NCBI GenBank assembly: GCA_020025475.1
Contig: JAHHSA010000003.1
Span: 18,287-82,286, forward strand
Length of the DNA stretch: 64,000 bases
From: Oscillibacter sp.
GTDB taxonomy: Bacteria > Bacillota > Clostridia > Oscillospirales > Oscillospiraceae
Direction of reading: 5' to 3'
The notes under the pieces are model-generated. The model was not told the DNA's origin, made no database searches, and saw only the letters and a list, made by a program, of their open reading frames with translations. The position numbers and the translations under genes are program-made. Below are positions 8,675 through 17,071 of the stretch, piece after piece. Positions within the stretch are counted from its first letter, which is position 1. The number at the start of each line of letters is the position of its first letter.

Positions 8675-10030
8675 ATGGCATTTGAAGGACTCACCGAAAA
8701 ACTGAATGCAACATTCAAGCGTCTGCGCGGCAAGGGCCGTCTGACAGAAAACGACGTCCGGGAGGCAATGCGTGAGGTCCGTCTCGCTTTGCTGGAAGCC
8801 GACGTCAGCTATAAGGTCGTCAAGGAGTTTGTCTCCACCGTAACGGATCGGGCCGTTGGCTCCGACGTGCTGGACAGCCTGACTCCCGCTCAGCAGGTCA
8901 TTAAGATCGTCAACGAAGAGCTGACCAATCTGATGGGCGGTGCCGGCAGCAAGCTGACCATGGCCAACAACGGTCCCACCATCGTGATGATGGTAGGTCT
9001 GCAGGGTGCCGGTAAGACAACCACTACTGCCAAGCTTGCCGGTCTGATGCGCCGTCAGTTCAGCAAGCGTCCCCTGCTGGCCGCCTGCGACGTCTACCGT
9101 CCCGCTGCCATTGAGCAGCTGCAGGTCGTTGGCTCTCAGATGGAGCTGCCTGTTTTTGAGCAGGGCCAGGGCGATCCCGTGAAGATCGCCGAAAACGCCA
9201 TTCGCCACGCCAGAGATTACGGCAACGACATGGTCTTTCTGGACACCGCTGGCCGTCTCCATGTGGACGAGAACCTGATGGACGAGCTCAAGCGCATGAA
9301 AGCCGCCGTCCATCCCAATGAGATTTTACTGGTGGTTGACGCCATGACCGGCCAGGATGCCGTGAATGCCGCCTCCGCCTTTGACGAAGCCCTGGGCATC
9401 GACGGCGTGGTTCTCACCAAGCTGGACGGTGACGCAAGAGGCGGCGCGGCCCTTTCCATCCGCGCTTCCACCGGCAAGCCCATCAAATTCGTTGGTACCG
9501 GTGAAAAACTGGATATGATCGAGCCCTTCCACCCTGACCGCATGGCCTCCCGCATTCTGGGCATGGGCGATATGCTCTCCCTCATCGAAAAGGCAGAGCA
9601 GACCTTTGACGCCAAGCAGGCCGCCAAGCTGGAGGAGAAGCTTCGCAAGAACCGCCTCTCCTTGCAGGATTATTTGGAGCAGCTTCAGCAAATCAAGGGG
9701 ATGGGCGATTTGAGTCAGATTGCCGGCATGATGCCTGGCGACCTGGGCAGACAGCTTCAGGGCTCCACCATTGACGAAAAAGCTCTGGCCCACACCGAGG
9801 CCATCATCCTCTCCATGACGCCCCTGGAAAGGGACAACCCTCAAATCCTCAACGCCAGCCGTAAACGTCGGATTGCCGCCGGCTGCGGCTTGGACGTGGC
9901 TGCTGTCAACCGTCTGTTAAAGCAGTTTGAAATGATGCAGCAGCTGACCAAGACCATGACCCGCAGCCGCATGGGCAAGAAAATGGCTGGCAAAATGCAC
10001 GGCTTCGGCCGGAAAAAGCGGATGAAGTAA
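8675..10030 (+). CDS. ffh: Signal recognition particle protein Ffh
   Basis: The 451-aa GTPase of the bacterial SRP, which binds signal peptides and 4.5S RNA and docks at FtsY to deliver membrane and secreted proteins. The N domain occupies about residues 1-90. The G domain has the P-loop GLQGAGKTTTTAKLAG, DVYRPAAIEQL, DTAGR and TKLDGDARGGAAL. The Met-rich M domain from about 300 ends in MMQQLTKTM and a basic tail (GFGRKKRMK). Length is typical. It is the second gene of the ylxM operon; AAAGGA lies in the end of ylxM. Confidence 0.97.
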   Translation: MAFEGLTEKLNATFKRLRGKGRLTENDVREAMREVRLALLEADVSYKVVKEFVSTVTDRAVGSDVLDSLTPAQQVIKIVNEELTNLMGGAGSKLTMANNGPTIVMMVGLQGAGKTTTTAKLAGLMRRQFSKRPLLAACDVYRPAAIEQLQVVGSQMELPVFEQGQGDPVKIAENAIRHARDYGNDMVFLDTAGRLHVDENLMDELKRMKAAVHPNEILLVVDAMTGQDAVNAASAFDEALGIDGVVLTKLDGDARGGAALSIRASTGKPIKFVGTGEKLDMIEPFHPDRMASRILGMGDMLSLIEKAEQTFDAKQAAKLEEKLRKNRLSLQDYLEQLQQIKGMGDLSQIAGMMPGDLGRQLQGSTIDEKALAHTEAIILSMTPLERDNPQILNASRKRRIAAGCGLDVAAVNRLLKQFEMMQQLTKTMTRSRMGKKMAGKMHGFGRKKRMK

Positions 10031-10108
10031 TCCGCCCCGTTCAGATATAAGTGCTTCGCATTTATAGATATACAAAATTTCTTTTATTTTACTTTGGAGG
10101 TACACATT

Positions 10109-10348
10109 ATGGTTAAGATTAGACTGCGCCGCATGGGCGCCAAGAAGGCTCCCTTCTATCGCGTTGTTGTCGCTGACTCCCGTTTCCCCCGCGATGGCCG
10201 CTTCATCGAGGAGATCGGCACTTACAATCCCTGCGTCTCCCCCGCTGAGATCAAGATCGACACCGAGCGCGCTCAGGAGTGGATCAAGTCCGGTGCTCAG
10301 CCTACCGACACTGTCAGAGCTCTGCTCAAAAAAGTGGAAGTCCTCTGA
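10109..10348 (+). CDS. rpsP: 30S ribosomal protein S16
   Basis: A 79-aa S16 protein beginning [20 protein letters not shown], the family signature, followed by [19 protein letters not shown]. It is an early-binding 30S assembly protein. The ATG at 10109 has TTGGAGG 8 nt upstream; an in-frame ATG at 10094 overlaps the ribosome site and is not used. It follows ffh at 78 nt and is followed by khpA, the usual Firmicutes order. Confidence 0.97.
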   Translation: MVKIRLRRMGAKKAPFYRVVVADSRFPRDGRFIEEIGTYNPCVSPAEIKIDTERAQEWIKSGAQPTDTVRALLKKVEVL

Positions 10349-10362
10349 TCTGAGGGATCGAT

Positions 10363-10593
10363 ATGAAGGACTTGCTGCTCTACATCGCCAGGAATCTTGT
10401 AGATGATCCTGACGCTGTCTCCGTCACGGAGGTCCAAGGCGATCAGGAGCTGACGTTGGAGCTGCGTGTCGCTCCCGACGACATGGGCAAGGTCATTGGC
10501 CGTCAGGGCCGCATTGCCAAGGAGATTCGGACCGTGATTCGCTCCTATGCCCAGCGCACCGGCATCAAGGTTTCCGTGGATATCGTAGACTAA
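10363..10593 (+). CDS. khpA: KhpA, KH-domain RNA-binding protein
   Basis: A 76-aa single KH-domain protein (formerly YlqC). The RNA-binding GxxG loop appears in VIGRQGRIAKEIRTV. KhpA forms a complex with KhpB (Jag/EloR) and in streptococci affects cell elongation and division; its RNA targets in Clostridia are poorly known. It is the last gene of the ylxM operon, with the terminator hairpin starting inside the stop codon. Confidence 0.93.
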   Translation: MKDLLLYIARNLVDDPDAVSVTEVQGDQELTLELRVAPDDMGKVIGRQGRIAKEIRTVIRSYAQRTGIKVSVDIVD

Positions 10594-10626
10594 AAAAGAA
10601 GCGGTGCAATGCACCGCTTCTTTTTT
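10592..10626 (+). terminator. Terminator after khpA
   Basis: AAAAAAGAAGCGGTGC and GCACCGCTTCTTTTTT are complementary and end in T6. It separates the ylxM-khpA transcript from rimM-trmD, and the A-run on the other side would also make it work in reverse. Confidence 0.85.
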
Positions 10627-10644
10627 GCGAATCTCTCCAGAAAC

Positions 10645-10673
10645 TTGCCTGTTGCCGCAAAACGGGATATACT
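10645..10673 (+). promoter_or_regulatory. Promoter of rimM-trmD
   Basis: TTGCCT (10645-10650), a 17-nt spacer and TATACT (10668-10673) lie just after the khpA terminator and 39 nt before the rimM ATG. This explains why the two genes are transcribed despite the terminator. Confidence 0.7.
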
Positions 10674-10711
10674 GTCCTCATCCCATTGATTTTTACGAAA
10701 AGGAGACCCTC

Positions 10712-11218
10712 ATGAAATTGGACACCATCAAGGTCGGACGCATCGTCAACGCCCACGGCATCCGCGGCGAGGTCCGCGTACAGCCCCGGGACGCCGATCC
10801 CACCTTTATCACCCGTTTCAAAACTTTCCTGGTGGGCGGCCAGGAGATGAAGCCCACTGAAAATCACGTCCACAAGAGCGTGGTGCTGATGAAGTTTCCC
10901 GGTGTGGACGATATGAACGCCGCCCTGGCCCTCAAGGATCAGGACATCTACGTCCGCCGCTCCGACGCCCATCTGCCCAAGGGCATGTACTTTGACGATG
11001 AGCTGCTGGGCCTCCAGGTTTATAATGTGGAAAACGGAGAACTGCTGGGCGAGCTGCGCCGCATTGACCCTTATCCCGCCCACAAGGTCTACACTGTTCA
11101 GGGCCAGCGGGAGTATCTGATCCCCGCCGTACCGGGCGTTTTCATCCAGTCCGTGGACCTGGACGCAAACCGGATGGAAGTGACAGTCTTGGAGGGTATG
11201 GCCACCGATGAGAATTGA
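10712..11218 (+). CDS. rimM: Ribosome maturation factor RimM
   Basis: A 168-aa 16S rRNA processing factor that binds S19 and helps 30S head assembly. The N-terminal RimM barrel begins KVGRIVNAHGIRGEVRVQP; the C-terminal PRC-barrel includes the LLGLQVYNVENGELLGEL and YLIPAVPGVFI segments. The ATG at 10712 has AAAGGAG at 6-7 nt. Its end overlaps the start of trmD by 11 nt, so the two are probably translationally coupled. Confidence 0.96.
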   Translation: MKLDTIKVGRIVNAHGIRGEVRVQPRDADPTFITRFKTFLVGGQEMKPTENHVHKSVVLMKFPGVDDMNAALALKDQDIYVRRSDAHLPKGMYFDDELLGLQVYNVENGELLGELRRIDPYPAHKVYTVQGQREYLIPAVPGVFIQSVDLDANRMEVTVLEGMATDEN

Positions 11219-12008
11219 TATCATGACGCTGTTCCCCGAGTCTGTAGAAGCCATGACCGGTGTCAGTATCCTGGGCCGGGCTCAGGAGCGGGGCTACATC
11301 ACCATCAAGGCCCACCAGATTCGGGAATACACCACCAACAAGCAGATGCAGGTGGATGACTACCCCTACGGCGGCGGCCGGGGTGCCGTGATGCAGGCTG
11401 ACCCTCTCTACCGCTGCTGGGCGCATATTGTGGAGACCTACGGCCCCGGCCGTACGATCTTCATGTCCCCCTGCGGCCGCACCTTCAACCAGGACGTAGC
11501 CCGGGAGCTGAAAGAACATTACAACCACCTGATTCTGGTCTGCGGTCACTACGAGGGCATTGACCAGCGATTCATCGACGCATGTGTAGATGAGGAGATT
11601 AGCATGGGCGACTTTGTCCTCACCGGCGGTGAGATCCCCGCCATGGCCGTAGCGGATGCCGTCTGCCGGATGGTCCCCGGCGTCCTGCCCGACGCCGAGT
11701 GCTTTGAGGAGGAATCCCACTGGAACGGCCTTTTGGAGTATCCCCAGTACTCCCGTCCCGCCGTGTGGCACGACCGGGCTGTCCCTGAGGTGCTGCTCTC
11801 CGGCGATCATGGCAAAGTGGACGCCTGGCGGAAAAAGGAGAGTTACAAGCGCACCATGCGCCGCCGCCCCGATATGTTCGCCAAATTTGACGAACGCCAG
11901 CTGACCACCAAGGCGGAGCGTCGGGTACTGCAGCAGGCTCGTGAGGAAATGGCCGCTGAACGTGCCGCGGAAAAGGAAGCCCGCAAGGCTGTGTTCCCTG
12001 AAGAATAA
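11208..12008 (+). CDS. trmD: tRNA (guanine37-N1)-methyltransferase TrmD
   Basis: Methylates G37 of tRNAs reading CNN codons using SAM, preventing +1 frameshifts; one substrate class is tRNA-Pro(GGG), which is encoded at 47128-47203. The 266-aa SPOUT-fold protein carries MTLFPESVEAM, DDYPYGGGRGAVMQ, the trefoil-knot motifs LVCGHYEGIDQRF and GDFVLTGGE, and a C-terminal RPDMF segment. A charged Ala/Glu-rich tail extends the C-terminus. It overlaps rimM and is followed by a strong terminator. Confidence 0.97.
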   Translation: MRIDIMTLFPESVEAMTGVSILGRAQERGYITIKAHQIREYTTNKQMQVDDYPYGGGRGAVMQADPLYRCWAHIVETYGPGRTIFMSPCGRTFNQDVARELKEHYNHLILVCGHYEGIDQRFIDACVDEEISMGDFVLTGGEIPAMAVADAVCRMVPGVLPDAECFEEESHWNGLLEYPQYSRPAVWHDRAVPEVLLSGDHGKVDAWRKKESYKRTMRRRPDMFAKFDERQLTTKAERRVLQQAREEMAAERAAEKEARKAVFPEE

Positions 12009-12076
12009 CGTAAAAAGAGCACTTGCCCTGCAGGCGTGCGCCTTTGGCGCACGTGCGGCTAGGCCCCGTTTTGCGC

Positions 12077-12111
12077 AAAAAAGAGATGGAGTATCGCTCC
12101 ATCTCTTTTTT
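12077..12111. terminator. Bidirectional terminator between trmD and the serpin gene
   Basis: AAAAAAGAGATGGAG and CTCCATCTCTTTTTT form a stem with A-run and T-run on the two sides. It lies between convergent trmD and the serpin gene. A second, T-less hairpin (GTGCGCC/GGCGCAC) lies just upstream at about 12036-12052. Confidence 0.85.
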
Positions 12112-12118
12112 GCTGTTT

Positions 12119-13552
12119 TCAGGGCGTATGGACCACTCCGGCAAAGAGCGGCAGTCCGCTGACACCGGTGAGGACCACCACAAAGGGCCGATCCAGGGTG
12201 AAGTCCATTTCCTCCTCCGGGGGCTTACATGCTCCAGCCACTGCCATCGCCGTATAGGCCGCCGCAGTGACCCCTTCCTCGTCAATGGCCAGGCGCACAT
12301 CCTGCTCCACCTTGGAAACTGCAAGCGGCCTGGACTCCTCCAACAGCATGGAAAAGTCCGCAGCGTCCGGCTGAAACACATCCGTCACACCCAGAGCGTA
12401 CAGACTGTCCCTCAGATCCAGCTGAGAGACGATATCGAACTTTGGAATAGACAGATGAATCCGCAGTCCCTTTTGACGGTCCCAGTGCTCCCACCGCTCC
12501 TTCATCAGCAGGAAGTCCATCCACTCCCCGTCACAGAGCAGCTCCTCCGGCGTGACGCCCTCGTCCGGCAGAAAGAACCACATGGTCCCCCCCTCGTTTT
12601 CCAGGTGCTTACTGACTGCGCCGAACCGCTCTCCCCACCAGTAAGTTCCGGTCTCTTCCGTCTGATGCATGAAATCACATTTCGTATCCCCGCTGGTACT
12701 GTGGAAGGTCCCCGCCTCCGTCTCACTCTCGGCAAACATCTCACGCCATTTGGCCTGATAAAACACCGTGGAAGCCAGTGTCAGCATGGTCTCGGGCGGG
12801 AACGTCAGCTGTCCGGCCTGCTCCGTCAGCAGTCCGCCGGTCTGGCTGTCCAGCCAGTTTTGAAATGCTTTCTGAAAGCCGCTGTCCTCCATATTACCAC
12901 GGTAGGAGGAGGCATAGTAGGTTTTGGCCAGAGTGTCCAGTGTCTCCTGGCGCACATGCAGCTGCTCATCCAGCCACAGAGAAGATGACAGCACCAGATT
13001 GGTCGCCCCATCAGCCCGGTAGTAGACGTTCCAAACGTCATTGGCCTGCCTGCGCAATTCCTCCATAGTTTCATAGCCCAGCAGGGAAAGCACCTGCTGT
13101 CGGCTCTCGCCACTGGTGATCTCTGCCAGCAGTCCCAAAGCCATGTAGAGATTCAGCGGTGCGTAGAGCTTATTCTCCCCGTCCGCCTTTCCCAAAATCT
13201 CCGGAAGCGTCCTGGCAAAGAACGGTTCCATTCCCGCATCAAAGCCGCGGGCTCTGGCCTGGGCCTCAACGCTTGTCTTCCAGGCCTCATGCTGCCGTTC
13301 AAAGCGTGGATCGCTCTCATCCGGATAAGGTGCCATCTCCGGGTACTCTGCCAGGGCGGCGGCATAGGCCGTGGGCAGCATGGAGGACTGCATACCATGG
13401 AAACGGGGCAGCAGGCTGCTCAGAAGCACCACCGCCAGCACAGCTGCCGCAGCGGCAGTCCATTTGGGGAATCGCCTGTGCCTCCGCTCACTGCGCTCCA
13501 GGACAGCGTCATCGATCTGATTCATGCTTTCATACAAATCATTGCGGTTCAT
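12119..13552 (-). CDS. Membrane-anchored serpin with anti-sigma-like N-terminus
   Basis: A 477-aa protein. Residues 1-30 are charged and cytosolic-looking, 31-50 form one membrane span (WTAAAAAVLAVVLLSSLL), and the rest is a serpin exported outside. Serpin marks are the N-terminal YAPLNLYMALGLLAEI strand-helix, the inhibitory hinge EEGVTAAAYTAMA near residue 425, and the closing LDRPFVVVL. Serpins trap serine or cysteine proteases by reactive-loop insertion. Counting 17 residues from the hinge puts the cleaved bond near Ala-Cys in VAGACKPP, suggesting a small-residue (elastase-like) target; that is inference. The ATG at 13552 lies 8 nt after GGGAGGG and overlaps the end of the sigma gene by 14 nt. 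The short N-terminal segment resembles those of ECF anti-sigma partners. Confidence 0.88.
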   Translation of the reverse strand: MNRNDLYESMNQIDDAVLERSERRHRRFPKWTAAAAAVLAVVLLSSLLPRFHGMQSSMLPTAYAAALAEYPEMAPYPDESDPRFERQHEAWKTSVEAQARARGFDAGMEPFFARTLPEILGKADGENKLYAPLNLYMALGLLAEITSGESRQQVLSLLGYETMEELRRQANDVWNVYYRADGATNLVLSSSLWLDEQLHVRQETLDTLAKTYYASSYRGNMEDSGFQKAFQNWLDSQTGGLLTEQAGQLTFPPETMLTLASTVFYQAKWREMFAESETEAGTFHSTSGDTKCDFMHQTEETGTYWWGERFGAVSKHLENEGGTMWFFLPDEGVTPEELLCDGEWMDFLLMKERWEHWDRQKGLRIHLSIPKFDIVSQLDLRDSLYALGVTDVFQPDAADFSMLLEESRPLAVSKVEQDVRLAIDEEGVTAAAYTAMAVAGACKPPEEEMDFTLDRPFVVVLTGVSGLPLFAGVVHTP

Positions 13553-14111
13553 CAAAGTATCCCTCCCTGATCAGTCGTTTCCGCAAGTGTTCCCGTGTGC
13601 GATGGAGCAGCACTGAGATGTGATTTTCTGTCAGGCCGCAGCGTGCGGCAATGTCAGCAATCGGCTCTGTATAGAAGTACCGCCGAACAAAGACCCGGCA
13701 CTCCCGGTCCGGGAGTTCGTCCACAAAGCGGCGGATCGTCTCTCCCAGTTCTTTCGCCAGCAGTTCCTGTTCGGTATCTGTCTCACACGCCAGGCATTCC
13801 GCCAGCTCCTCCAGCACGGCTTCCGTCTCTCCGCCGCCCCGCTTTTGCGCCGTGCGCGCCTTGTAGCGATTGAAGGAGAGACTGCGGGTAATCCTGGCCA
13901 GGAACAGCTTCAGCGCCTGAGGCCGATGGGGCGGCATGGCATTCCAGGCCCCCAGCCAGGTGTCATTGACGCATTCCTCACTGTCCTGCAAATCTCCCAG
14001 GATATTTTGTGCCACGGTAAAGCAGTAGCCGCCATACTTCTGCTGGGACTGGACAATGGCATCTCCGTCCCGCTGCCAGTATAGCTCTATGATGTGTCGG
14101 TCGTCCATCAT
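13539..14111 (-). CDS. ECF-type RNA polymerase sigma factor
   Basis: A 190-aa group 4 sigma factor. Region 2 spans roughly residues 5-80 (including NILGDLQDSEECVNDTWLGA) and region 4 about 130-185 (LPDRECRVFVRRYFY, then IAARCGLTENHISVLLHRTR). The first ATG sits almost on the GGGGGAAGG ribosome site; a second ATG three bases on (14108) is equally possible. The stop overlaps the serpin start, so the serpin is its co-expressed partner, in the position normally held by an anti-sigma factor. Confidence 0.92.
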   Translation of the reverse strand: MMDDRHIIELYWQRDGDAIVQSQQKYGGYCFTVAQNILGDLQDSEECVNDTWLGAWNAMPPHRPQALKLFLARITRSLSFNRYKARTAQKRGGGETEAVLEELAECLACETDTEQELLAKELGETIRRFVDELPDRECRVFVRRYFYTEPIADIAARCGLTENHISVLLHRTREHLRKRLIREGYFDEPQ

Positions 14112-14187
14112 CCTTCCCCCTTTCTTTCATTGTAAAGGGCCTCTGTCCTATGAGTCAACATCCACAGGAACATCTTACAACATTGTA

Positions 14188-14222
14188 AAAAAATTCTCTG
14201 TCCCAGCGGACAGAGAATTTTT
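14188..14222 (-). terminator. Terminator after the flavodoxin gene
   Basis: AAATTCTCTGTCC and GGACAGAGAATTT flank a CAGC loop; A/T runs flank both sides. It terminates the flavodoxin transcript (minus) just after its stop codon at 14231. Confidence 0.8.
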
Positions 14223-14230
14223 CATGAGAT

Positions 14231-14725
14231 TCAGTTCAGTTCCCGAACTCTCCGGGAGAGCTCCATCAGGTCGTCCCGGTCTGGATGGCTGAGGGCCTTT
14301 TCAAAATTATCCAGCAGGAACTTCACATTCTGGGCGGGGCCGGGGCCCTTGGTCATTTGCTCATAACGCGTGCGGACGCTTTCAGGCATTTTGCCCTGGC
14401 ACATAAAGGTGCCAATCACAGTGCAGCTTTCATCCAGATTCTTCCGGGCAGCGTCCAGGATCTTTTCAAAATACTCCTCAGAACCGCCAAAGCCTGCCGT
14501 GCCGAACAGGAATACTTCCTTGTTCCGTGCGGTCTTCAAAAAGTCGGCTACACTCTCATCACAGCTTCCCCGGTCCGTCCAGAAGCCCACATACAGGCGG
14601 TCTGCCGCCAGGGCCTCCGGGTTTGGGTAGCCAAAATAGGCACAGTTGTCCAGGGTTTTGTACACCGTCTCTGCCAGCAGCTTGGTGTTGCCGGTTTGGG
14701 TGCTGAATACGATAGAATCGCTCAT
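14231..14725 (-). CDS. BilS-like flavodoxin family protein
   Basis: A 164-aa flavodoxin-fold protein: an FMN phosphate loop near the N-terminus (FSTQTGNTKLLAE), then DRLYVGFWTDRGSCDE and FLFGTAGFGGSEEYF. The GFWTDRGSCDE segment and the 160-aa length resemble BilS, the flavodoxin-like protein encoded with bilirubin reductase BilR in gut Clostridia. Here it is alone: no bilR or bilQ lies in the window, so it may serve another electron-transfer partner. It has a sigma-A-type promoter, an approximately 120-nt structured leader and its own terminator. Confidence is high for flavodoxin, moderate for the BilS subfamily. Confidence 0.8.
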   Translation of the reverse strand: MSDSIVFSTQTGNTKLLAETVYKTLDNCAYFGYPNPEALAADRLYVGFWTDRGSCDESVADFLKTARNKEVFLFGTAGFGGSEEYFEKILDAARKNLDESCTVIGTFMCQGKMPESVRTRYEQMTKGPGPAQNVKFLLDNFEKALSHPDRDDLMELSRRVRELN

Positions 14726-14845
14726 AGTTCGTTTTGTCCTCCTTCACCCGTCTAGCGGGTGGTATGCCGTCTGTCCCCTCCGGATTGTGCCGGTCTGGGA
14801 ACCGTAAGCCGAATCGTCAAGGGCATCGCCGCCTGTTGATTCGAC
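14726..14845 (-). promoter_or_regulatory. Structured 5' leader of the flavodoxin gene
   Basis: Between the predicted transcript start (about 14845) and the ATG lies roughly 120 nt with several possible helices: a long imperfect stem closed by CGAATC/GATTCG, a CCGG-CACAAT-CCGG hairpin, and ACCCG-CTAGA-CGGGT just before the GGAGGA ribosome site. I cannot match it to a known riboswitch class by eye. Confidence 0.4.
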
Positions 14846-14851
14846 GTTGGA

Positions 14852-14880
14852 AGTATATAGGAATTTATGCCCAGCGTCAA
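14852..14880 (-). promoter_or_regulatory. Promoter of the flavodoxin gene
   Basis: TTGACG (14875-14880), 17 nt, TATACT (14852-14857) on the minus strand. Confidence 0.7.
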
Positions 14881-14959
14881 GGAAAATCAATTATTTGATA
14901 TTATAATGCAGTGATTTTCTTTGTAATATACACAAAATTCCATTTTTTCTGTCATGAAG

Positions 14960-14990
14960 AGGCAGTGTTGGGGAAATCCGGACGCTGCCT
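14960..14990 (-). terminator. Hairpin downstream of feoB
   Basis: AGGCAG/CTGCCT arms with partial pairing inside; no T-tract follows. It is the only terminator-like structure after feoB and is a weak candidate. Confidence 0.3.
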
Positions 14991-15026
14991 CCCTGCCATT
15001 GATGGATGCCGAACAGCGGGACCTGC

Positions 15027-17066
15027 TTAAAACAGCGAACCCACCTGATAAATTACAAAGGTCACCCCCCATGCCACCACCAGCTGAAAGGCAGCGGAGA
15101 AGATCATCCACTTGGTGCTGCCGGACTCCCGCCGGATCACCGCCAGGGTCGCTGCACAGGGGATGTACAGCAGGCAGAAAATCATCAGGCAGAAGGCGTT
15201 AAGAGCGCCAAATCCTGCCCCGCCCAGGATCCCAATCAGAGAATTCATTCCTGCGGCAGAGGTGATGTTGTGGATGCCGAACAGAACTGCACAGCTGGAC
15301 ACCACTACCTCCTTGGCAGAGATACCAGCGATGAGGGCCACGGCAATCTGCCAGAAGCCCAGTCCAATGGGGGTAAAGAAGGGCGTCAGCCAGTGACCGA
15401 TGATGGCACCGAAGCTGTTTGCCATCTCTGTCGTATAGCCCGAGGGCCCAAAGTTCAGCATCACCCACATCAGGATGGACGCCACAAAGATGGTGGTACC
15501 AGCTTTGGTCAGATAGTCCTTCACCTTCTCCCAGACGTAGATGAATACCGTCCGGGCGCTGGGGGCTTTGTACTCCGGCAGTTCAATGAGCAGGTAGTTC
15601 TCAGAATGTTTCTTGTCCATTACATGCATGACATCCACCACAAAAATAGCCACCAGAAGGCCAATGAGGTACATGGAATATGCCACCAGCATGGCGTGGT
15701 CCCCGAAGAACATCTCTGAAAACAGGATGTAAATGGGCAGGCGGGCACTGCAGCTCATAAACGGGGTGATCAGCATGACCTTGAACCGGTCTCGCCTGTC
15801 CTCCAGGGCGCGGGAAGCCATGATGGCAGGCACAGTACAGCCAAAGCCAAGGATCATGGGGATGAACGCACGGCCCGAGAGTCCCAGCCGGCTCATGACC
15901 CCCTCCATGACGTAGGCCACGCGGGCCATGTAGCCGCTGTCTTCCAGAAAGGCCAGGGCAAGAAACAGGATAACGATGTTTGGCAGGAAGGAGAGGATGC
16001 CGCCCACACCGGCGATAATGCCGTCAGTGAGCAGTGAACATAGGATGGGACTGACACCCACGGCCGTAAGTCCGCTGTTTACCCAGATAGACAAATTCTC
16101 CACCACAGTATCAAAGTAACCCTTGATCCAGTCACCGATGGTGAAGGTCAGGAAGAACACCAACGCCATGATCCCCAGAAAAATAGGAATTCCCCAGATG
16201 CGGTGCGTCAGGGCACGGTCCACCTTTTCGGTCAGGGCCTCCTGCCGTTCCTTGTTCACCAGTACCTCACTGACGATCTCCTCAATGAAATCGTACTTCT
16301 CATTGATGATATCCGATTCATAGTTCCGATCAATCACGTCCGGCAGGTCTATGGGGTACTTTGCGGTAATTTCCTGATCGTTTTCCAACAGCTTGATGGC
16401 ATGCCACCGCTGGTTGGGCAACGCAGGATAGAGGCGTCTGAGCTCCGCAATGATGGCGTCAATCTTATCCTCGATCACGTCGCTGTACACCATGGCGTAC
16501 TCCGCATGGTGGTCATGGCAGTGATTGGAAGTGTATTCATGATTGTGGATAAGACGGTCAGGGTCCTTACTGTCCTTGTGGTGGGCCGCTGCGTGGAGCA
16601 GCACCTCCAGGCCAGTCCGCTTTCTGGCAGATACCGGGATCACCGGAATGCCCAGCATCTCAGGCAGACGGTGGGTATCTATCTCCATGCCCCGTTTTTC
16701 CACAATATCCATCATGTTCAGCGCCAGAATCACCGGCTTGCCAAGCTCCAGAAGCTGTAAGGTCAGATACAGGTTCCGTTCCAGCGAAGAGGCGTCCACC
16801 ACGTCGATGATGACATCTACCTCATCACTGAGAATAAACTGACGGGATACTTGCTCCTCCATGGTATAGGACGTCAGGCTGTAGGTGCCCGGCAGATCCA
16901 CCAGGCGAATGTCCATATCGTGCTTGCGAATGGCACCCTCCACCTTCTCCACCGTGACGCCGGGCCAGTTAGCCACTTTCAGGTTTGCACCGGTGTAAGC
17001 GTTGAACAGCGTCGTCTTTCCACAGTTGGGATTTCCGATGAAACCGATGGTCATATTTTCATTCAT
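15027..17066 (-). CDS. feoB: Ferrous iron transporter FeoB
   Basis: A 679-aa inner-membrane Fe(II) importer. The N-terminal G domain has GNPNCGKTTLFNAYTG (G1), VEKVEG-adjacent switch I, DLPGTYSL (G3), NMMD (G4). A helical GDI-like region follows to about residue 270, then the membrane part with two 'gate' repeats (GFGCTVPAIMASRALEDRR and GISAKEVVVSS). The ATG at 17066 follows GAGGTG; a longer frame upstream overlaps feoA and is not used. It begins 5 nt after feoA. Confidence 0.95.
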   Translation of the reverse strand: MNENMTIGFIGNPNCGKTTLFNAYTGANLKVANWPGVTVEKVEGAIRKHDMDIRLVDLPGTYSLTSYTMEEQVSRQFILSDEVDVIIDVVDASSLERNLYLTLQLLELGKPVILALNMMDIVEKRGMEIDTHRLPEMLGIPVIPVSARKRTGLEVLLHAAAHHKDSKDPDRLIHNHEYTSNHCHDHHAEYAMVYSDVIEDKIDAIIAELRRLYPALPNQRWHAIKLLENDQEITAKYPIDLPDVIDRNYESDIINEKYDFIEEIVSEVLVNKERQEALTEKVDRALTHRIWGIPIFLGIMALVFFLTFTIGDWIKGYFDTVVENLSIWVNSGLTAVGVSPILCSLLTDGIIAGVGGILSFLPNIVILFLALAFLEDSGYMARVAYVMEGVMSRLGLSGRAFIPMILGFGCTVPAIMASRALEDRRDRFKVMLITPFMSCSARLPIYILFSEMFFGDHAMLVAYSMYLIGLLVAIFVVDVMHVMDKKHSENYLLIELPEYKAPSARTVFIYVWEKVKDYLTKAGTTIFVASILMWVMLNFGPSGYTTEMANSFGAIIGHWLTPFFTPIGLGFWQIAVALIAGISAKEVVVSSCAVLFGIHNITSAAGMNSLIGILGGAGFGALNAFCLMIFCLLYIPCAATLAVIRRESGSTKWMIFSAAFQLVVAWGVTFVIYQVGSLF

Positions 17067-17071
17067 CAGAT

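Noticed and set aside
14726..14845. FMN, ZTP, cobalamin or c-di-GMP riboswitch in the flavodoxin leader
   Set aside because: The conserved core sequences of these classes as I know them are absent, so the leader is listed only as structured.
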